Counted from the first letter of the stretch, positions 34,417 to 44,370 are shown. The stretch: 64,000 bases of DNA from [Clostridium] polysaccharolyticum (GCF_900111595.1 NZ_FOHN01000004.1:124001-188000); one strand, 5' to 3'. Translations and numbers: made by a program. Notes: generated by a model from the sequence alone, not told the origin.

Positions 34417-35576
34417 ATGTAATGGAGGTATTGCTTTCTAAGCGCTGGATTGTAAAGGCGAAAGAGAAAGAGCTGTATTATCGGGTAAAAGATGAGCTGC
34501 CTTCTGTTAAGAAGTTTTTTTCAGAAAAGCTAGGGTATCAGGTCATTGTGAATCCGTATTTGATTAAATTAGAGAAAATACCGACGGTGGCACAGCCTTG
34601 GATGGGAATTCAGGATTTTACAGAACCCATTCATTATGAATTTCTCTGCCTGATTCTGGCATTTTTAGAGGATAAAGAAATGGAAGAACAGTTTGTGCTG
34701 TCACAGCTTACAGAGTTTATCAAATTAAATCACAAAGAAGAGGCCATTGACTGGACATCGTATTCTTATCGGAGAAATCTGATAAAAGTGTTGAAATTCT
34801 GCATTCAGAATCAGCTGTTTCTGGTGGATGATGGAACAGAGGACAGTTTCAGAGAACGGGAAGATGGGGAAGTTCTTTACGAAAATACAGGGGTTTCCCG
34901 TTATTTCATGCGGAATTTTGCGACAGATATTAGCCAGTTGAAAAGTATTGAGGATTACGAAGGAATTGAGTGGACAGAAGGCAATGAAGAACGTGGCGTG
35001 ATCCGAAGGCAGAAGGTTTACCGCAATCTGCTCCTTTCTCCTGCTGTGTACAAATCGGGAGAAAGTGACGAAGAATTTGCCTATATAAAGAATTACCGGA
35101 ATCTGATTATGGATGATTTTAATAGATATTTTGACTGTGAACTGCAAGTACACAGAACCAGTGCTTATCTGACAGTAGGGGAAAATGCCTCCATTGGAAA
35201 GGAATTTCCTGAGGCAAATACAGTATCCGATGCAATTCTGCTCACCAATCAGCTTATTAATCAGGAGATTCAGGAAGGAAGGCTTACCCCAGAAGAAGAC
35301 GAACGGATACGGATCTCAATATCCAGTTTTCAAAGCATTTTAGAGCAGTGCAAACGGCAATTTGGCAATGGATTTCTGAAAAAATACAGGGAGATGGAAA
35401 GCAGGGAGTTTGCTAGTCTTATAATGAATAAAATGGAACAATATGGTTTTTTTTCTGTGAATAAGCAGGAGGAAGAAGTTAAGATATATCCGATTGCAGG
35501 AAAACTTATAGGGCGGTATCCAAAAGATTATCAGGATGGAGGACAGGAACATGAACAGCAGATGGCAGATGAATAG
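34413..35576 (+). CDS. jetB: Wadjet type I protein JetB (DUF2398/TIGR02678)
   Basis: 387 residues, DUF2398-like: a start with winged-helix character (VLLSKRWIVKAKEKELYYRV), the segment YEFLCLILAFLEDKEMEEQF (about 80-100), and a mixed helical body. JetB is the KITE-type subunit of the SMC-like complex and binds JetA. The ATG overlaps the jetA stop by 4 bp. Its end overlaps the jetC start by 26 bp, as is normal for these tightly packed operons. No internal damage is seen. Confidence 0.85.
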   Translation: MNVMEVLLSKRWIVKAKEKELYYRVKDELPSVKKFFSEKLGYQVIVNPYLIKLEKIPTVAQPWMGIQDFTEPIHYEFLCLILAFLEDKEMEEQFVLSQLTEFIKLNHKEEAIDWTSYSYRRNLIKVLKFCIQNQLFLVDDGTEDSFREREDGEVLYENTGVSRYFMRNFATDISQLKSIEDYEGIEWTEGNEERGVIRRQKVYRNLLLSPAVYKSGESDEEFAYIKNYRNLIMDDFNRYFDCELQVHRTSAYLTVGENASIGKEFPEANTVSDAILLTNQLINQEIQEGRLTPEEDERIRISISSFQSILEQCKRQFGNGFLKKYREMESREFASLIMNKMEQYGFFSVNKQEEEVKIYPIAGKLIGRYPKDYQDGGQEHEQQMADE

Positions 35577-38500
35577 AATTGGATTAGTGGATTTCTGGTA
35601 TTATGATGAAGAAGAATTCTATTTTTTAGATGGAAGAATGCTTTTGAGAGGTTCCAATGGTTCAGGTAAATCCGTAACCATGCAGAGTTTTATTCCGCTT
35701 TTGCTAGATGGCAATATGCGGCCAGAAAGACTGGACCCTTTTGGTTCCAATGCCAGAAAAATGAAGAATTATTTATTAGAAGAAAATGATGTCAGAGAAG
35801 AACGTACTGGCTATTTATATATGGAATTTAAAAGAATGGATACAGATGCTTATTTAACCATTGGAATTGGAATGCGTGCAAGGAAAAATAAGGAATTAGA
35901 TACCTGGTATTTCTGTATTCTGGATGGGCGAAGGGCCAATAAGGATTTTCCGCTTTATAAGGCGGGAAAAACGAAACTTAGTTTTACGAAACAGGAGTTA
36001 AAGAACCGAATTGGTGATGGCGGAAGGGTAATGGAAACCCAGAGAGAATATATGGAGATGGTGAACAAGCAGATCTTTGGCTTTGACACCATAGAAGAAT
36101 ATAAGGAATTAATTGACCTGCTGATTCAGCTTAGAACACCAAAACTGTCTAAGGATTTTAAACCATCCATTTTAAATGAGATTCTGGGCAGTTCCCTGGC
36201 ACCTTTGTCTGAAGATGATTTACGTCCTATGTCGGAAGCCATTGAAAATATGGATAATTTAAAAATGGATCTGGATGGCTTAAAGGAAAGCTTTCAAGCA
36301 GTTAATAAGATTAAAAAGGAATATGAAAAATACAATCAGGCGGTGTTACGTGATAAGGCAAAGGCATTTTTGCAGGTTACAAAGGAATGCGTGAAGCAGG
36401 AACAGGAGAAAAACAGGCTTGAGGAGCAATTAGGCCAAAGCAGGAATCAATATGAGGCTGCAAGAAACAGGGTGGAAGAGTTAAAAGGGGAACAGCAGGT
36501 TTTAGAGAAGAAAAAGAACAGTTTATCTAGCAGTAATATTCATGGTTTAGCAGAGGAAAAACATAAATTAGCAGAGGACTTGGCAGAAAATAAAAGAAAG
36601 TTACAGGAGAAGGATAAGAGCTATTCCAGTAAGAAAGAACAGCAGATTGAGATTGAGAACAAGCAGAGAGAGGAAGAGGATCGGGCTTACCAGTTCCAGC
36701 AGGAAATGAGGGAGTTCTTAGAAGAGATGGAAGCCTATCATGAAAACTTAGATTTACTTGAATTTCCTTTTATGAAACGGGATCTGATGGATTCACCTGA
36801 GAAAGATTATGATTATGGAACTCATCAGAGTATGGTGGAGAAACTGCGGGAGCAATTAGAAAAGGGCAAACAGAAATTAGAGGAGATGAATCTGACCCGC
36901 CAGAATTATGACAGGGTACTAAAGCAGCTAGAAGACAGCAGAATCAGGCGAGACAGATGTGAGACAACTTATTATCAGACAGATAATCAGCTAACGGAGA
37001 TAAAAAGCGAACTTGTGGAAAAGATCCATCGGTGGAATCAGGAAAACCAGTATCTTGTGCTGGATGCTAATACCTTGCAGCAAATGGAAGGCATGATTCA
37101 AGTATTTTCTATGGAACATGACTTTGATGATGTGAGAAAGATGATGCGGGATCCGTTTTTTAAAGTGGAACAGAACTTTAATAACGAAATGTATGTCATA
37201 GAAAGAAATTTACAAGACTTGCAAAAGGTTATGGAGCAGACCAGAGAGGAATTAAAAGAATGGGAAGGGAAAACGGATCCAGAGCCAGAATGCCAAGAAG
37301 AAGTAAGAGAGAATCGAAAACAGTTAAAAGAAAAGAACATTCCATTTACGCCATTTTATAAAGTAGTGGATTTTAAAGAGGAACTTTCACAAGACAGGGC
37401 AAATCGTCTAGAAGAAGCACTTTTGCAAATGGGTATTCTGAATGCACTGATTATTCCAAAAGAGTTCCAGAAAACCGTACTAGGAATGGAAAATGGCGGC
37501 TGTGACCGTTATTTATTTGGTGATGCCAGTAAGGTGAAAGAGAATCTCCATTCCCTTTTTCAGATAGAATGTCTTTCAGACAGCGCATTTTATCAGCAGG
37601 TTTCAGATATCTTAGGAGAAGTAGCTATTGTCCGCTGTGACCAGATGGCACAGGAGATGGAGGGCTGTACTGGAATTGCAGAAGATGGAACTTACCGAAT
37701 GGGAATTGTAACAGGTACGGTTACAGGAACTTATACAGCAAAATATATTGGTGCAAATGCCAGAGAACAGTTCTGTAGGGAAATGGTGGAAAAGCTTAAA
37801 AAGAAGTTAGAACAGGAAAAAGGGGAAGAAAGTATTCTTTTGGAGAGCCAGCAAGAAAAGAAGGTGCAGTTAGAAAAACTTTCACAAGAACAGGCTGGAT
37901 TTCCAAAGGATGCAGACCTTAGAGTTGCTATGAAAGCCCTAGAGGATGCCAGACATGCACTAGATAGAAGCCAGGCAGAGGTAAAACAGCAGGAGGAAAG
38001 GGAACAGCAGGAGGCAAAAAAATTAAAAGATATCCGTACAAAGGCACAGGAATTAGCAGATAAAGTCCATCTAGCACCAAGCCTAGACATTTTCCAAGAA
38101 GCATTGGAGGACAGCAGGCAGTATCAACAGGCATTTCATAAATTGCAAATGTCTCATAATAAATATCAGAACAGTACTCAAAATCGTAAGACATTTTCTG
38201 AACAGCTAGAAAATATACAGCAGGATCTGGAGGAACTTCTGGGAGATTTAAATATGTTAAAAAATGTAGAAAAACAGCTAAAAGCCCAGCTGCAATCAGT
38301 GACAGAACAATTAAATATCCAAGGCTATGAGGAACTTAAGGCAGAGCTGGAACAATGTATTAACCGGCTTCGAGAAATTCCAAAGGACTTAGAACAGCAC
38401 ATCAGAAACCATGAAAAACTGGAAAATGAAATCAGGCAGACAGAACAGGGCCGCAACCAGATACTAGAGAAAATCAAACAAACCAAAGCGGAAGTAACGA

Positions 38501-39657
38501 AAGCAGAAGAAATGTTTTTGATGGAACTGCAGTTACAGTATGTTCCTTTGGAAAATATCCAAGGGCAAATGAATTGTATGGAAAAGGCAGGCTGCTGTTT
38601 AAAGGAAATAGACGTTTCTTTTGATGGCAGAACAGAAGAATTCCAGCAAAAACTTCAGAACGTATTTTATGAAAACAAAAGTTCACTGAATGATTATAAC
38701 TTGTCCTTAGAACCTGCTTTCATAGTGGATTCAGAAGAAGGAAGCATAAGAAAAAGGCTGGATATTAAGGCCAAATACCAGTATTCTTCTGTGAACTTTC
38801 TGGAACTGTCACAGCGAATGGAACATGCTATTGAGGAAAAAGAAAATATACTAAGCGAAAAGGACAGAGAATTATTTGAAGACATTCTTGCCAATACCGT
38901 CAGCCGCAAAATACGTGCTAAGATTTATAAGAGCATGGAATGGGTCAGTAAAATGAATGAACACATGGGCAAAATGCGAACTTCAAGCGGTTTAACACTA
39001 AGCTTAAAATGGAAGCCAAAGCGGGCAGAACATGAAGGCCAGCTAGACACAAGCAAACTGGTAGATTTGTTAAAACAGGATACAGAAATTATGCGAGAAG
39101 AGGAATTTACGAAACTGTCCAGTCATTTCCGCTCGAAAATCGCAGAGGCAAGAAAGGTTCTAGAGCAGAAAGAAAATGTAAAGTCCTTTCATATGATTGT
39201 AAAAGAAGTTCTGGATTACCGCAAATGGTTTGAATTTACGTTAGAGTGCAAGAAGACAGGAGAGAATAAAAAGGAATTGACCAACCGCGTATTCTTTACC
39301 TTTAGTGGTGGAGAGAAAGCCATGTCCATGTATGTGCCACTATTTTCTGCTGTTGCGTCCAAATACGACGGTGCCAGAACAGATGCTCCAAGACTGATAT
39401 CTTTGGATGAAGCATTTGCCGGTGTGGATGAAATGAACATTCAGGATATGTTCCGTCTGATGGTGGAATTTGAATTTAATTTTATAATCAACTCCCAGAT
39501 TCTATATGGAGATTATGAAACCGTACCAAGCCTTGCGATTTATCAGCTTTTGCGCCCGGGCAATGTGAAATATGTAACAGTCATTTCCTTCGTATGGAAT
39601 GGAAAACAGAGAGAATATGTAGAAAGTGTGGGAGAACGAGTTGAACAGCAATCATGA
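35551..39657 (+). CDS. jetC: Wadjet type I SMC-like ATPase JetC (TIGR02680)
   Basis: 1368 residues from the ATG at 35551, preferred over 35536 because GGAGG lies 8 bases upstream. Walker A is GSNGSGKS (residues 34-41), followed by PFGSNARKMKNYLLEENDVR, typical of the family. Very long coiled coils rich in Glu, Gln, Lys and Leu run from about 265 to 500 and 740 to 1000, with a small globular (hinge-like) part between (about 560-740). Signature FSGGEKAMSM is at about 1250 and Walker B LISLDEAFAGVD at about 1282-1293. JetC is the loop-extruding motor that brings small circular DNA to the JetD nuclease. It overlaps jetD by 17 bp. Confidence 0.92.
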   Translation: MNSRWQMNRIGLVDFWYYDEEEFYFLDGRMLLRGSNGSGKSVTMQSFIPLLLDGNMRPERLDPFGSNARKMKNYLLEENDVREERTGYLYMEFKRMDTDAYLTIGIGMRARKNKELDTWYFCILDGRRANKDFPLYKAGKTKLSFTKQELKNRIGDGGRVMETQREYMEMVNKQIFGFDTIEEYKELIDLLIQLRTPKLSKDFKPSILNEILGSSLAPLSEDDLRPMSEAIENMDNLKMDLDGLKESFQAVNKIKKEYEKYNQAVLRDKAKAFLQVTKECVKQEQEKNRLEEQLGQSRNQYEAARNRVEELKGEQQVLEKKKNSLSSSNIHGLAEEKHKLAEDLAENKRKLQEKDKSYSSKKEQQIEIENKQREEEDRAYQFQQEMREFLEEMEAYHENLDLLEFPFMKRDLMDSPEKDYDYGTHQSMVEKLREQLEKGKQKLEEMNLTRQNYDRVLKQLEDSRIRRDRCETTYYQTDNQLTEIKSELVEKIHRWNQENQYLVLDANTLQQMEGMIQVFSMEHDFDDVRKMMRDPFFKVEQNFNNEMYVIERNLQDLQKVMEQTREELKEWEGKTDPEPECQEEVRENRKQLKEKNIPFTPFYKVVDFKEELSQDRANRLEEALLQMGILNALIIPKEFQKTVLGMENGGCDRYLFGDASKVKENLHSLFQIECLSDSAFYQQVSDILGEVAIVRCDQMAQEMEGCTGIAEDGTYRMGIVTGTVTGTYTAKYIGANAREQFCREMVEKLKKKLEQEKGEESILLESQQEKKVQLEKLSQEQAGFPKDADLRVAMKALEDARHALDRSQAEVKQQEEREQQEAKKLKDIRTKAQELADKVHLAPSLDIFQEALEDSRQYQQAFHKLQMSHNKYQNSTQNRKTFSEQLENIQQDLEELLGDLNMLKNVEKQLKAQLQSVTEQLNIQGYEELKAELEQCINRLREIPKDLEQHIRNHEKLENEIRQTEQGRNQILEKIKQTKAEVTKAEEMFLMELQLQYVPLENIQGQMNCMEKAGCCLKEIDVSFDGRTEEFQQKLQNVFYENKSSLNDYNLSLEPAFIVDSEEGSIRKRLDIKAKYQYSSVNFLELSQRMEHAIEEKENILSEKDRELFEDILANTVSRKIRAKIYKSMEWVSKMNEHMGKMRTSSGLTLSLKWKPKRAEHEGQLDTSKLVDLLKQDTEIMREEEFTKLSSHFRSKIAEARKVLEQKENVKSFHMIVKEVLDYRKWFEFTLECKKTGENKKELTNRVFFTFSGGEKAMSMYVPLFSAVASKYDGARTDAPRLISLDEAFAGVDEMNIQDMFRLMVEFEFNFIINSQILYGDYETVPSLAIYQLLRPGNVKYVTVISFVWNGKQREYVESVGERVEQQS

Positions 39658-40957
39658 TGACATAGAGAAGTGTGTTGGATATTTTCGATCCAGACCAGGC
39701 TTTGAACGATTATTTTTGGGGATTCGGGACAAATACATTAGCCTGTCTTATTTTGGAGGAAATGTGAAATTAACCAGTCTCACATCAGAGGAAAAAGAGG
39801 CATTGGAAGGATTTTTTCAAAAGCCTTATCATAAAAACAGAACAGTAACCATATCCGTAGAGCAGTTTCAAAGAGCACTTGGAGAAACGAAATTTGCTCA
39901 TATTAAAATTGAGGATATTATAGAGGGTTACTTTGGGGAATCTTTAGAATCAAAGAAAGAACAGAAGCGGCGGGAAGAACAGCAGTGGAATAAATTTCTT
40001 GACAGGATAGAAAGTGGATTTCAGGATACCTTTAGTCTTAGATGGTTTCGCACAGTGAGGCAAAAAGGTGGTGCGGTTTATTCTTATATCAGACAGTTTT
40101 ATCATGAAGATCCTGATCTGCTTTTTGATACATTAACGCTGGCAATGCAGGGAGCTGATGCATTTCCTGTGTGGGAAGAAAAACGGAAACGACTTGATAT
40201 TTTTGCTGCGGATATTACGGGAAATCCACATTTCTTTGATGTGGGAACAAAAGCTCACAGACTGCTGTTTTATTTGATAGAGGCTTATTTGGAAATGCAT
40301 CCCATTGATCAGAAAATGTGGGAACTAGGTGACAAACAGTATGAGGTAGAGAAGCGCATGGAATGGATGTTCCAAGTGGGGCTTCTTTCCGATGAAATAT
40401 CCAATCGAACGGTAACGTATGGGGTGCATTTGCGTAAAAGGAATGGGAAACTTCATGAAGGAATGGAAGGTTTCTGGGAGGAAAAAGAGCCTGCCACAAT
40501 TATGCTTTGCCAAATGCGTGATGTGGTGGAGGCACTAGGAGAGAGCGAAGAGGTTTATGTATTCGAGAATCCTAGTGTGTTCAGTGTGTTTATTGAAAAA
40601 TATAAAGCGAAAAAGGTTACGGCAGTCTGCACCAGTGGGCAGTTAATGTTTACGTCATTATTGCTTCTAGATTTGCTGGTAAAAGGTGGATGTGTCTTAT
40701 ATTACTCAGGAGACTTCGACCCAGAAGGACTTCAGATTGGAGATAAGCTAAAGGGAAGGTATCAGGACAAACTGGTTTTGTGGCATTATAGGGTTGAGGA
40801 TTATGTGAAAGCTAAGTCTGATAAGGTGATAAGTAAAGGAAGCCTTACTAAGTTAGATAAGATTCAGTCGGTGGAGTTAAGTGAGGTTGTGGAATGTATG
40901 CGGAGAGAGAAAGTTGCGGGATATCAGGAGGCACTGGCTGAGGAGTATGAGATTTAA
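39641..40957 (+). CDS. jetD: Wadjet type I nuclease subunit JetD (DUF2399/DUF3322, Toprim)
   Basis: 438 residues from TTG 39641, chosen because GGGAG lies 6-7 bases upstream; GTG at 39626 is an alternative (443 residues). The N-terminal DUF3322-like region is followed by a DUF2399 Toprim domain with CVLYYSGDFDPEGLQIGDKL (about 349-368), which carries the acidic metal-binding residues. A preceding strand with a conserved Glu lies at EEVYVFENPSVFSVF. JetD cleaves plasmid DNA after loop extrusion by JetABC. A strong terminator follows, shared with the convergent ferredoxin gene. No other defence gene is in the operon. Confidence 0.87.
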   Translation: MNSNHDDIEKCVGYFRSRPGFERLFLGIRDKYISLSYFGGNVKLTSLTSEEKEALEGFFQKPYHKNRTVTISVEQFQRALGETKFAHIKIEDIIEGYFGESLESKKEQKRREEQQWNKFLDRIESGFQDTFSLRWFRTVRQKGGAVYSYIRQFYHEDPDLLFDTLTLAMQGADAFPVWEEKRKRLDIFAADITGNPHFFDVGTKAHRLLFYLIEAYLEMHPIDQKMWELGDKQYEVEKRMEWMFQVGLLSDEISNRTVTYGVHLRKRNGKLHEGMEGFWEEKEPATIMLCQMRDVVEALGESEEVYVFENPSVFSVFIEKYKAKKVTAVCTSGQLMFTSLLLLDLLVKGGCVLYYSGDFDPEGLQIGDKLKGRYQDKLVLWHYRVEDYVKAKSDKVISKGSLTKLDKIQSVELSEVVECMRREKVAGYQEALAEEYEI

Positions 40958-40995
40958 GGGATTCTGCTTTAGAAAGGGGATTTTTTTGGTTTTAC

Positions 40996-41050
40996 AAAGA
41001 ACATGTTTCATGTAGATATATTCGTTTACATACAACATGTTCTTTTTTTC
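40996..41050. terminator. Bidirectional terminator between jetD and the ferredoxin gene
   Basis: A 12-bp perfect stem, AAAGAACATGTT (40996-41007) and AACATGTTCTTT (41034-41045), with extra pairing of CATGTA/TTACAT inside. TTTTTTTC follows on the + strand, and an A/T-rich run follows on the other side. Confidence 0.85.
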
Positions 41051-41057
41051 TTTCAAT

Positions 41058-41249
41058 TTATTCCTCAATATCAATTGCATCTACAGGACAGGAATCCCTT
41101 GCTGTAATTGCATCGTCTTGAAGCTCTTCTGGAATTTCCTCTACAATTGGTTCTGATTTTTCATCATCATTAAACTGATATACATCTGGGCACATGGATA
41201 CACATACACCGCAGGAAATACATGTATCTTGATCAACACTTGTTTTCAT
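41058..41249 (-). CDS. Small [4Fe-4S] ferredoxin
   Basis: 63 residues from the ATG at 41249, chosen because ATGGAGG at 41261 provides the ribosome binding site rather than the start. CISCGVCVSMCP (Cys at about 10, 13, 16, 20) and the C-terminal CPVDAI motif give the ligands of a single cluster. The middle is acidic. It is a soluble electron carrier of the monocluster type. It converges on jetD with a shared terminator and is transcribed away from mnmM. Confidence 0.88.
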   Translation of the reverse strand: MKTSVDQDTCISCGVCVSMCPDVYQFNDDEKSEPIVEEIPEELQDDAITARDSCPVDAIDIEE

Positions 41250-41396
41250 AAAAGCCTCCATAACATTATTTAGATTTTGTAGTTAGCATTTCCATTAAAA
41301 AAAATATTATTCATGTTTTAAAATAATGAAACATATTGCTTCTTCTATCTTAACTAGATATAATGGCAGTTAGGAAATGCTAGGAGGGAAAGAGAG

Positions 41397-41957
41397 ATGA
41401 AGCGATATACAATTACAGAATATACACAGGATGTCTTTCGTAAATGGTTAAAGGAAGATGGTCTTTATATAGATGCAACCGTTGGCAATGGCCATGATAC
41501 CGAGTTTTTATGCAAAGGTGTAGAGAGTGGCAAGGTAATCGGATTTGATGTGCAGCAGCTTGCCATTGACCACACAGCAAAAAGATTAGAAAAGGCAGGT
41601 ATAAGAGCACGCTGCCAGCTGGTGTTAGATGGGCATGAACATTTGATGAAATATGTGGAACCAGAATCCGTAGATGGAATCATGTTTAATTTTGGCTATC
41701 TTCCAGGTGGAGATCACCAGTGCGCAACTAGAAAAGAGACAAGCATTAAAGCCATTGAAGAAGGTCTTAGGGCACTGAAACCAGGAGGAATTCTAAGTAT
41801 GTGCATTTACAGCGGACAAGACACTGGTTTTGAAGAAAAAGATGGCATCTTAGAGTATTTAAAAGAAGTAGACCAGAAAAAATTCGTGATTATAAAAAGT
41901 GAATTTTACAATCGCCCAAATAATCCGCCAGTTCCTGTTTTTGTGATAAAACAATAA
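41397..41957 (+). CDS. mnmM: tRNA (mnm5s2U34)-methyltransferase-type enzyme, MnmM/YtqB family
   Basis: 186 residues, the standard length. SAM-binding motif I is DATVGNGHDTEFLC (about 26-39). Motif II is the acidic GFDVQ. The family signature FNFGYLPGGDHQ comes next (about 98-109), and a C-terminal NRPNNPPVPVFVI motif follows. In Firmicutes this family carries out the last methylation to 5-methylaminomethyl-uridine at tRNA position 34. The gene has GGAGGG before the ATG and precedes folD, another one-carbon-related gene, in the same direction. Confidence 0.85.
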   Translation: MKRYTITEYTQDVFRKWLKEDGLYIDATVGNGHDTEFLCKGVESGKVIGFDVQQLAIDHTAKRLEKAGIRARCQLVLDGHEHLMKYVEPESVDGIMFNFGYLPGGDHQCATRKETSIKAIEEGLRALKPGGILSMCIYSGQDTGFEEKDGILEYLKEVDQKKFVIIKSEFYNRPNNPPVPVFVIKQ

Positions 41958-42060
41958 AACTAGAAACAATTTATTATGTTTTACTTGCGGCACCATATCA
42001 TTTATTATAGAATGTTCGTAGTGAAGTATTACATATATCATGACGAAGGAGAGACGGTTT

Positions 42061-42906
42061 ATGGCATTAAGAATTGATGGAAAGAAAATTTCCATGGAAA
42101 TGAAAGACGAATTAAAAGAAAAAGTAGCTGCTATGAAAGAGGACGGTGTAGAGATTACACTTGCCGTAATTCAGGTAGGAAAGGATCCTGCATCTACTGT
42201 ATATGTTGGGAACAAAAAGAAAGCCTGTGAATACATTGGAATCCGTTCTTTAGCATATGAACTTCCAGAAGAAACAACAGAATCAGAGTTACTTGAATTA
42301 GTAGAATCCTTAAATGACCGCGATGATGTGAACGGCATTCTGGTTCAGCTTCCATTGCCAGAACATATCAACGAAAATAAAATATTAAACACGATTTCTG
42401 CAAAAAAAGATGTAGATGGTTTCCATCCACAAAGTGTTGGAGCGTTAAGTATTGGACAAAAAGGTTTTGTTTCCTGTACACCAGCTGGAATCATTGAACT
42501 GCTGAAACGTTCTAATATTGAAATTGAAGGAAAAGAATGCGTCGTAGTAGGAAGAAGTAACATTGTAGGAAAACCAATGGCATTGTTATTGCTTCGTGAA
42601 AATGGAACCGTAACTGTCTGTCATTCCAGAACAAAAGATCTGAAAGAAATTACAAAACGTGCAGATATCTTAGTAGTTGCTTTAGGAAAACCAAAATTCA
42701 TTACAAAAGAATATGTAAAAGAAGGTGCAGTTGTCATTGATGTAGGTATTCATCGTAATGAAAATAATAAGCTTTGCGGAGATGTTGATTATGATGATGT
42801 TGAGCCAGTCTGCAGTGCTATTACTCCAGTACCAGGCGGTGTTGGTCCAATGACCATTACTATGCTTATGAATAACTGCGTAGAATCCGTAGAAATTCAG
42901 AAGTAA
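42061..42906 (+). CDS. folD: Bifunctional methylenetetrahydrofolate dehydrogenase / cyclohydrolase
   Basis: 281 residues from ATG 42061, preceded by AAGGAG at proper spacing; an upstream ATG at 42040 lacks one. Family motifs: VGKDPASTVYVGNKKKACE (about 46-64) with the catalytic Lys and Tyr, the signature DVDGFHPQ, and the NADP-binding VVGRSNIVGKPMALLLL (about 163-179) and TPVPGGVGPMTI near the C-terminus. The enzyme interconverts 5,10-methylene- and 10-formyl-tetrahydrofolate in one-carbon metabolism. A strong terminator follows at 42949. Confidence 0.96.
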   Translation: MALRIDGKKISMEMKDELKEKVAAMKEDGVEITLAVIQVGKDPASTVYVGNKKKACEYIGIRSLAYELPEETTESELLELVESLNDRDDVNGILVQLPLPEHINENKILNTISAKKDVDGFHPQSVGALSIGQKGFVSCTPAGIIELLKRSNIEIEGKECVVVGRSNIVGKPMALLLLRENGTVTVCHSRTKDLKEITKRADILVVALGKPKFITKEYVKEGAVVIDVGIHRNENNKLCGDVDYDDVEPVCSAITPVPGGVGPMTITMLMNNCVESVEIQK

Positions 42907-42948
42907 AAAATTATAAATCTGTAAAAGGAGAAATCTCCTGTTGCATAG

Positions 42949-42983
42949 AAAAAGCGATGAATAAAAAATTCATCGCTTTTTCT
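42949..42983 (+). terminator. Intrinsic terminator after folD
   Basis: A 14-bp perfect stem, AAAAAGCGATGAAT and ATTCATCGCTTTTT, with a 5-base loop. The 3' arm itself ends in the T tract. Confidence 0.9.
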
Positions 42984-43079
42984 GCCTATATATTACCACA
43001 AAATTGCGAAAATGTAAAGTCTTGTAAGTGCATATAGGGTGGAGTAAACTGAGGAAAACTTAATGTGAGGTGATGTAAG

Positions 43080-43556
43080 ATGGAAAAAGATCCATTTTGG
43101 GAGCTGCAGAATAAAAGTCAGATGTTACGGAGCCGTTTGGAAGCTTGTAATGATTATACAAGGAAATTCGGAATTGAAATTACACAAGAAGAAGCTTCTT
43201 TGCTATTGGAAGAAAGAAAACGCACTTTAAAAGAACAGGAACGAATCGAGTTTGGAGAAGGTATCTTAACGAAACTAATCTATACGTTTTGTGACTCGCC
43301 CTACATTTATCAAGATAATTATGTGGAATATATCACAAAACTTCAAGAAATCTTCTATTTATATAAAAATGAATCCTTAGATGATGTTTCAGATGATGAA
43401 CTCCTGGATATTATGAAGGAGTATTTTGATGGGGACTGCCAGGGGTCACTGGACTATTTAGAGGAAACTTGTTTAGAGGCATTTGCAAGAAGTGTGCGAA
43501 TGAGAACGACGCGTTTTATAGGAAAGCAAAGAAATGAGGAAGAAGATGCATTTTGA
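43080..43556 (+). CDS. Conserved protein, DUF6323-like
   Basis: 158 residues, soluble and helical (MLRSRLEACNDYTRKFGIEI, then EEASLLLEERKRTLKEQERI). I associate this sequence style and its coupling to the next gene with the DUF6323/DUF6179 pair seen in Lachnospiraceae, but the domain name is from memory. Function is unknown. GAGGTGATG lies before the ATG. It overlaps the next gene by about 11 bp, depending on that gene's start. No metal or catalytic motif is visible. Confidence 0.6.
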   Translation: MEKDPFWELQNKSQMLRSRLEACNDYTRKFGIEITQEEASLLLEERKRTLKEQERIEFGEGILTKLIYTFCDSPYIYQDNYVEYITKLQEIFYLYKNESLDDVSDDELLDIMKEYFDGDCQGSLDYLEETCLEAFARSVRMRTTRFIGKQRNEEEDAF

Positions 43557-44370
43557 AATGGAGGAACTAATGCCTCTTGTAGAAAAACTGGCGGTTCGGT
43601 ATACTTCAGGGGAAAGCAGTTCTATACCCTATGAAAAGGCACGCCAGTTAATGGAGGCAGCAATTTTTTGTATTGAAGAAGCGGAAAACAGCAGTACAAC
43701 GGCCCTGAATACAACAGAGTCCACAGATCCGGAAAAACGGTATCAGATTGGTTATCAGTGTGTAAAGGAAAAGGTGAAAGAAAGTCTTTCGTTATATGAC
43801 AAAATCATGGAAGGATTTTCTTATTACAGAAATCGTGCCTTATATGAGACGGTAGTAAAAGGAATGCCAGAATTTTTTAAATACTATAATATAGAGTTTG
43901 AACCACAGAACAGGATTCTTACATTGGATTATCCAGTGCTTGGCCAAGTATATCAGCTGCAAGGAATACATTCTATTTACGCATATCTAAACTGTATTCA
44001 GGCAGAACAGACTTTTTTAAGTGCTTTGCCTGAAGATTTGATAGAGAAGGCACTTCTTAATTATCATGAAGAATACGAGGAACTGCTGATTAATGTAGCC
44101 AGTGTTGTTTTACGTTTCATCATCCGGAAGATGCTGTCGGAACAATGGGAGGATTTAAAAGGGAAGCCCATAGAAGAAAGAAAAGAAGTGTTAAAAAATG
44201 CGTTACGCCTTTTGATGAAAGAGAAATATGATTCTAATGAATTGCTATATCAGTATCTTTCTCTTGATATGGATGAATATTCCACAGAAATGCTATATGA
44301 GAAAGATATTGTATCTGTTCTGCTTGGGGAAGGATGGAATCTCTGGTCTGATGAACAGAAATTACATTAG
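43546..44370 (+). CDS. Conserved protein, DUF6179-like
   Basis: 274 residues with ATG 43546 (AGGAAG 5 bases upstream); ATG 43534 would add four residues. An all-helical soluble protein with sequence such as EKARQLMEAAIFCIEEAENS and YETVVKGMPEFFKYYNIEFE. It overlaps and follows the DUF6323-like gene, so they are co-expressed and probably interact. Function unknown. About 150 bp separate it from the histidine kinase gene, so linkage to that gene is not implied. Confidence 0.6.
   Translation: MHFEMEELMPLVEKLAVRYTSGESSSIPYEKARQLMEAAIFCIEEAENSSTTALNTTESTDPEKRYQIGYQCVKEKVKESLSLYDKIMEGFSYYRNRALYETVVKGMPEFFKYYNIEFEPQNRILTLDYPVLGQVYQLQGIHSIYAYLNCIQAEQTFLSALPEDLIEKALLNYHEEYEELLINVASVVLRFIIRKMLSEQWEDLKGKPIEERKEVLKNALRLLMKEKYDSNELLYQYLSLDMDEYSTEMLYEKDIVSVLLGEGWNLWSDEQKLH

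Noticed and set aside
37731-38194. Serine-rich minus-strand ORFs opposite jetC
   Set aside because: Antisense of Glu/Gln/Lys-rich coiled-coil codons gives Ser/Phe/Leu-rich shadow proteins.
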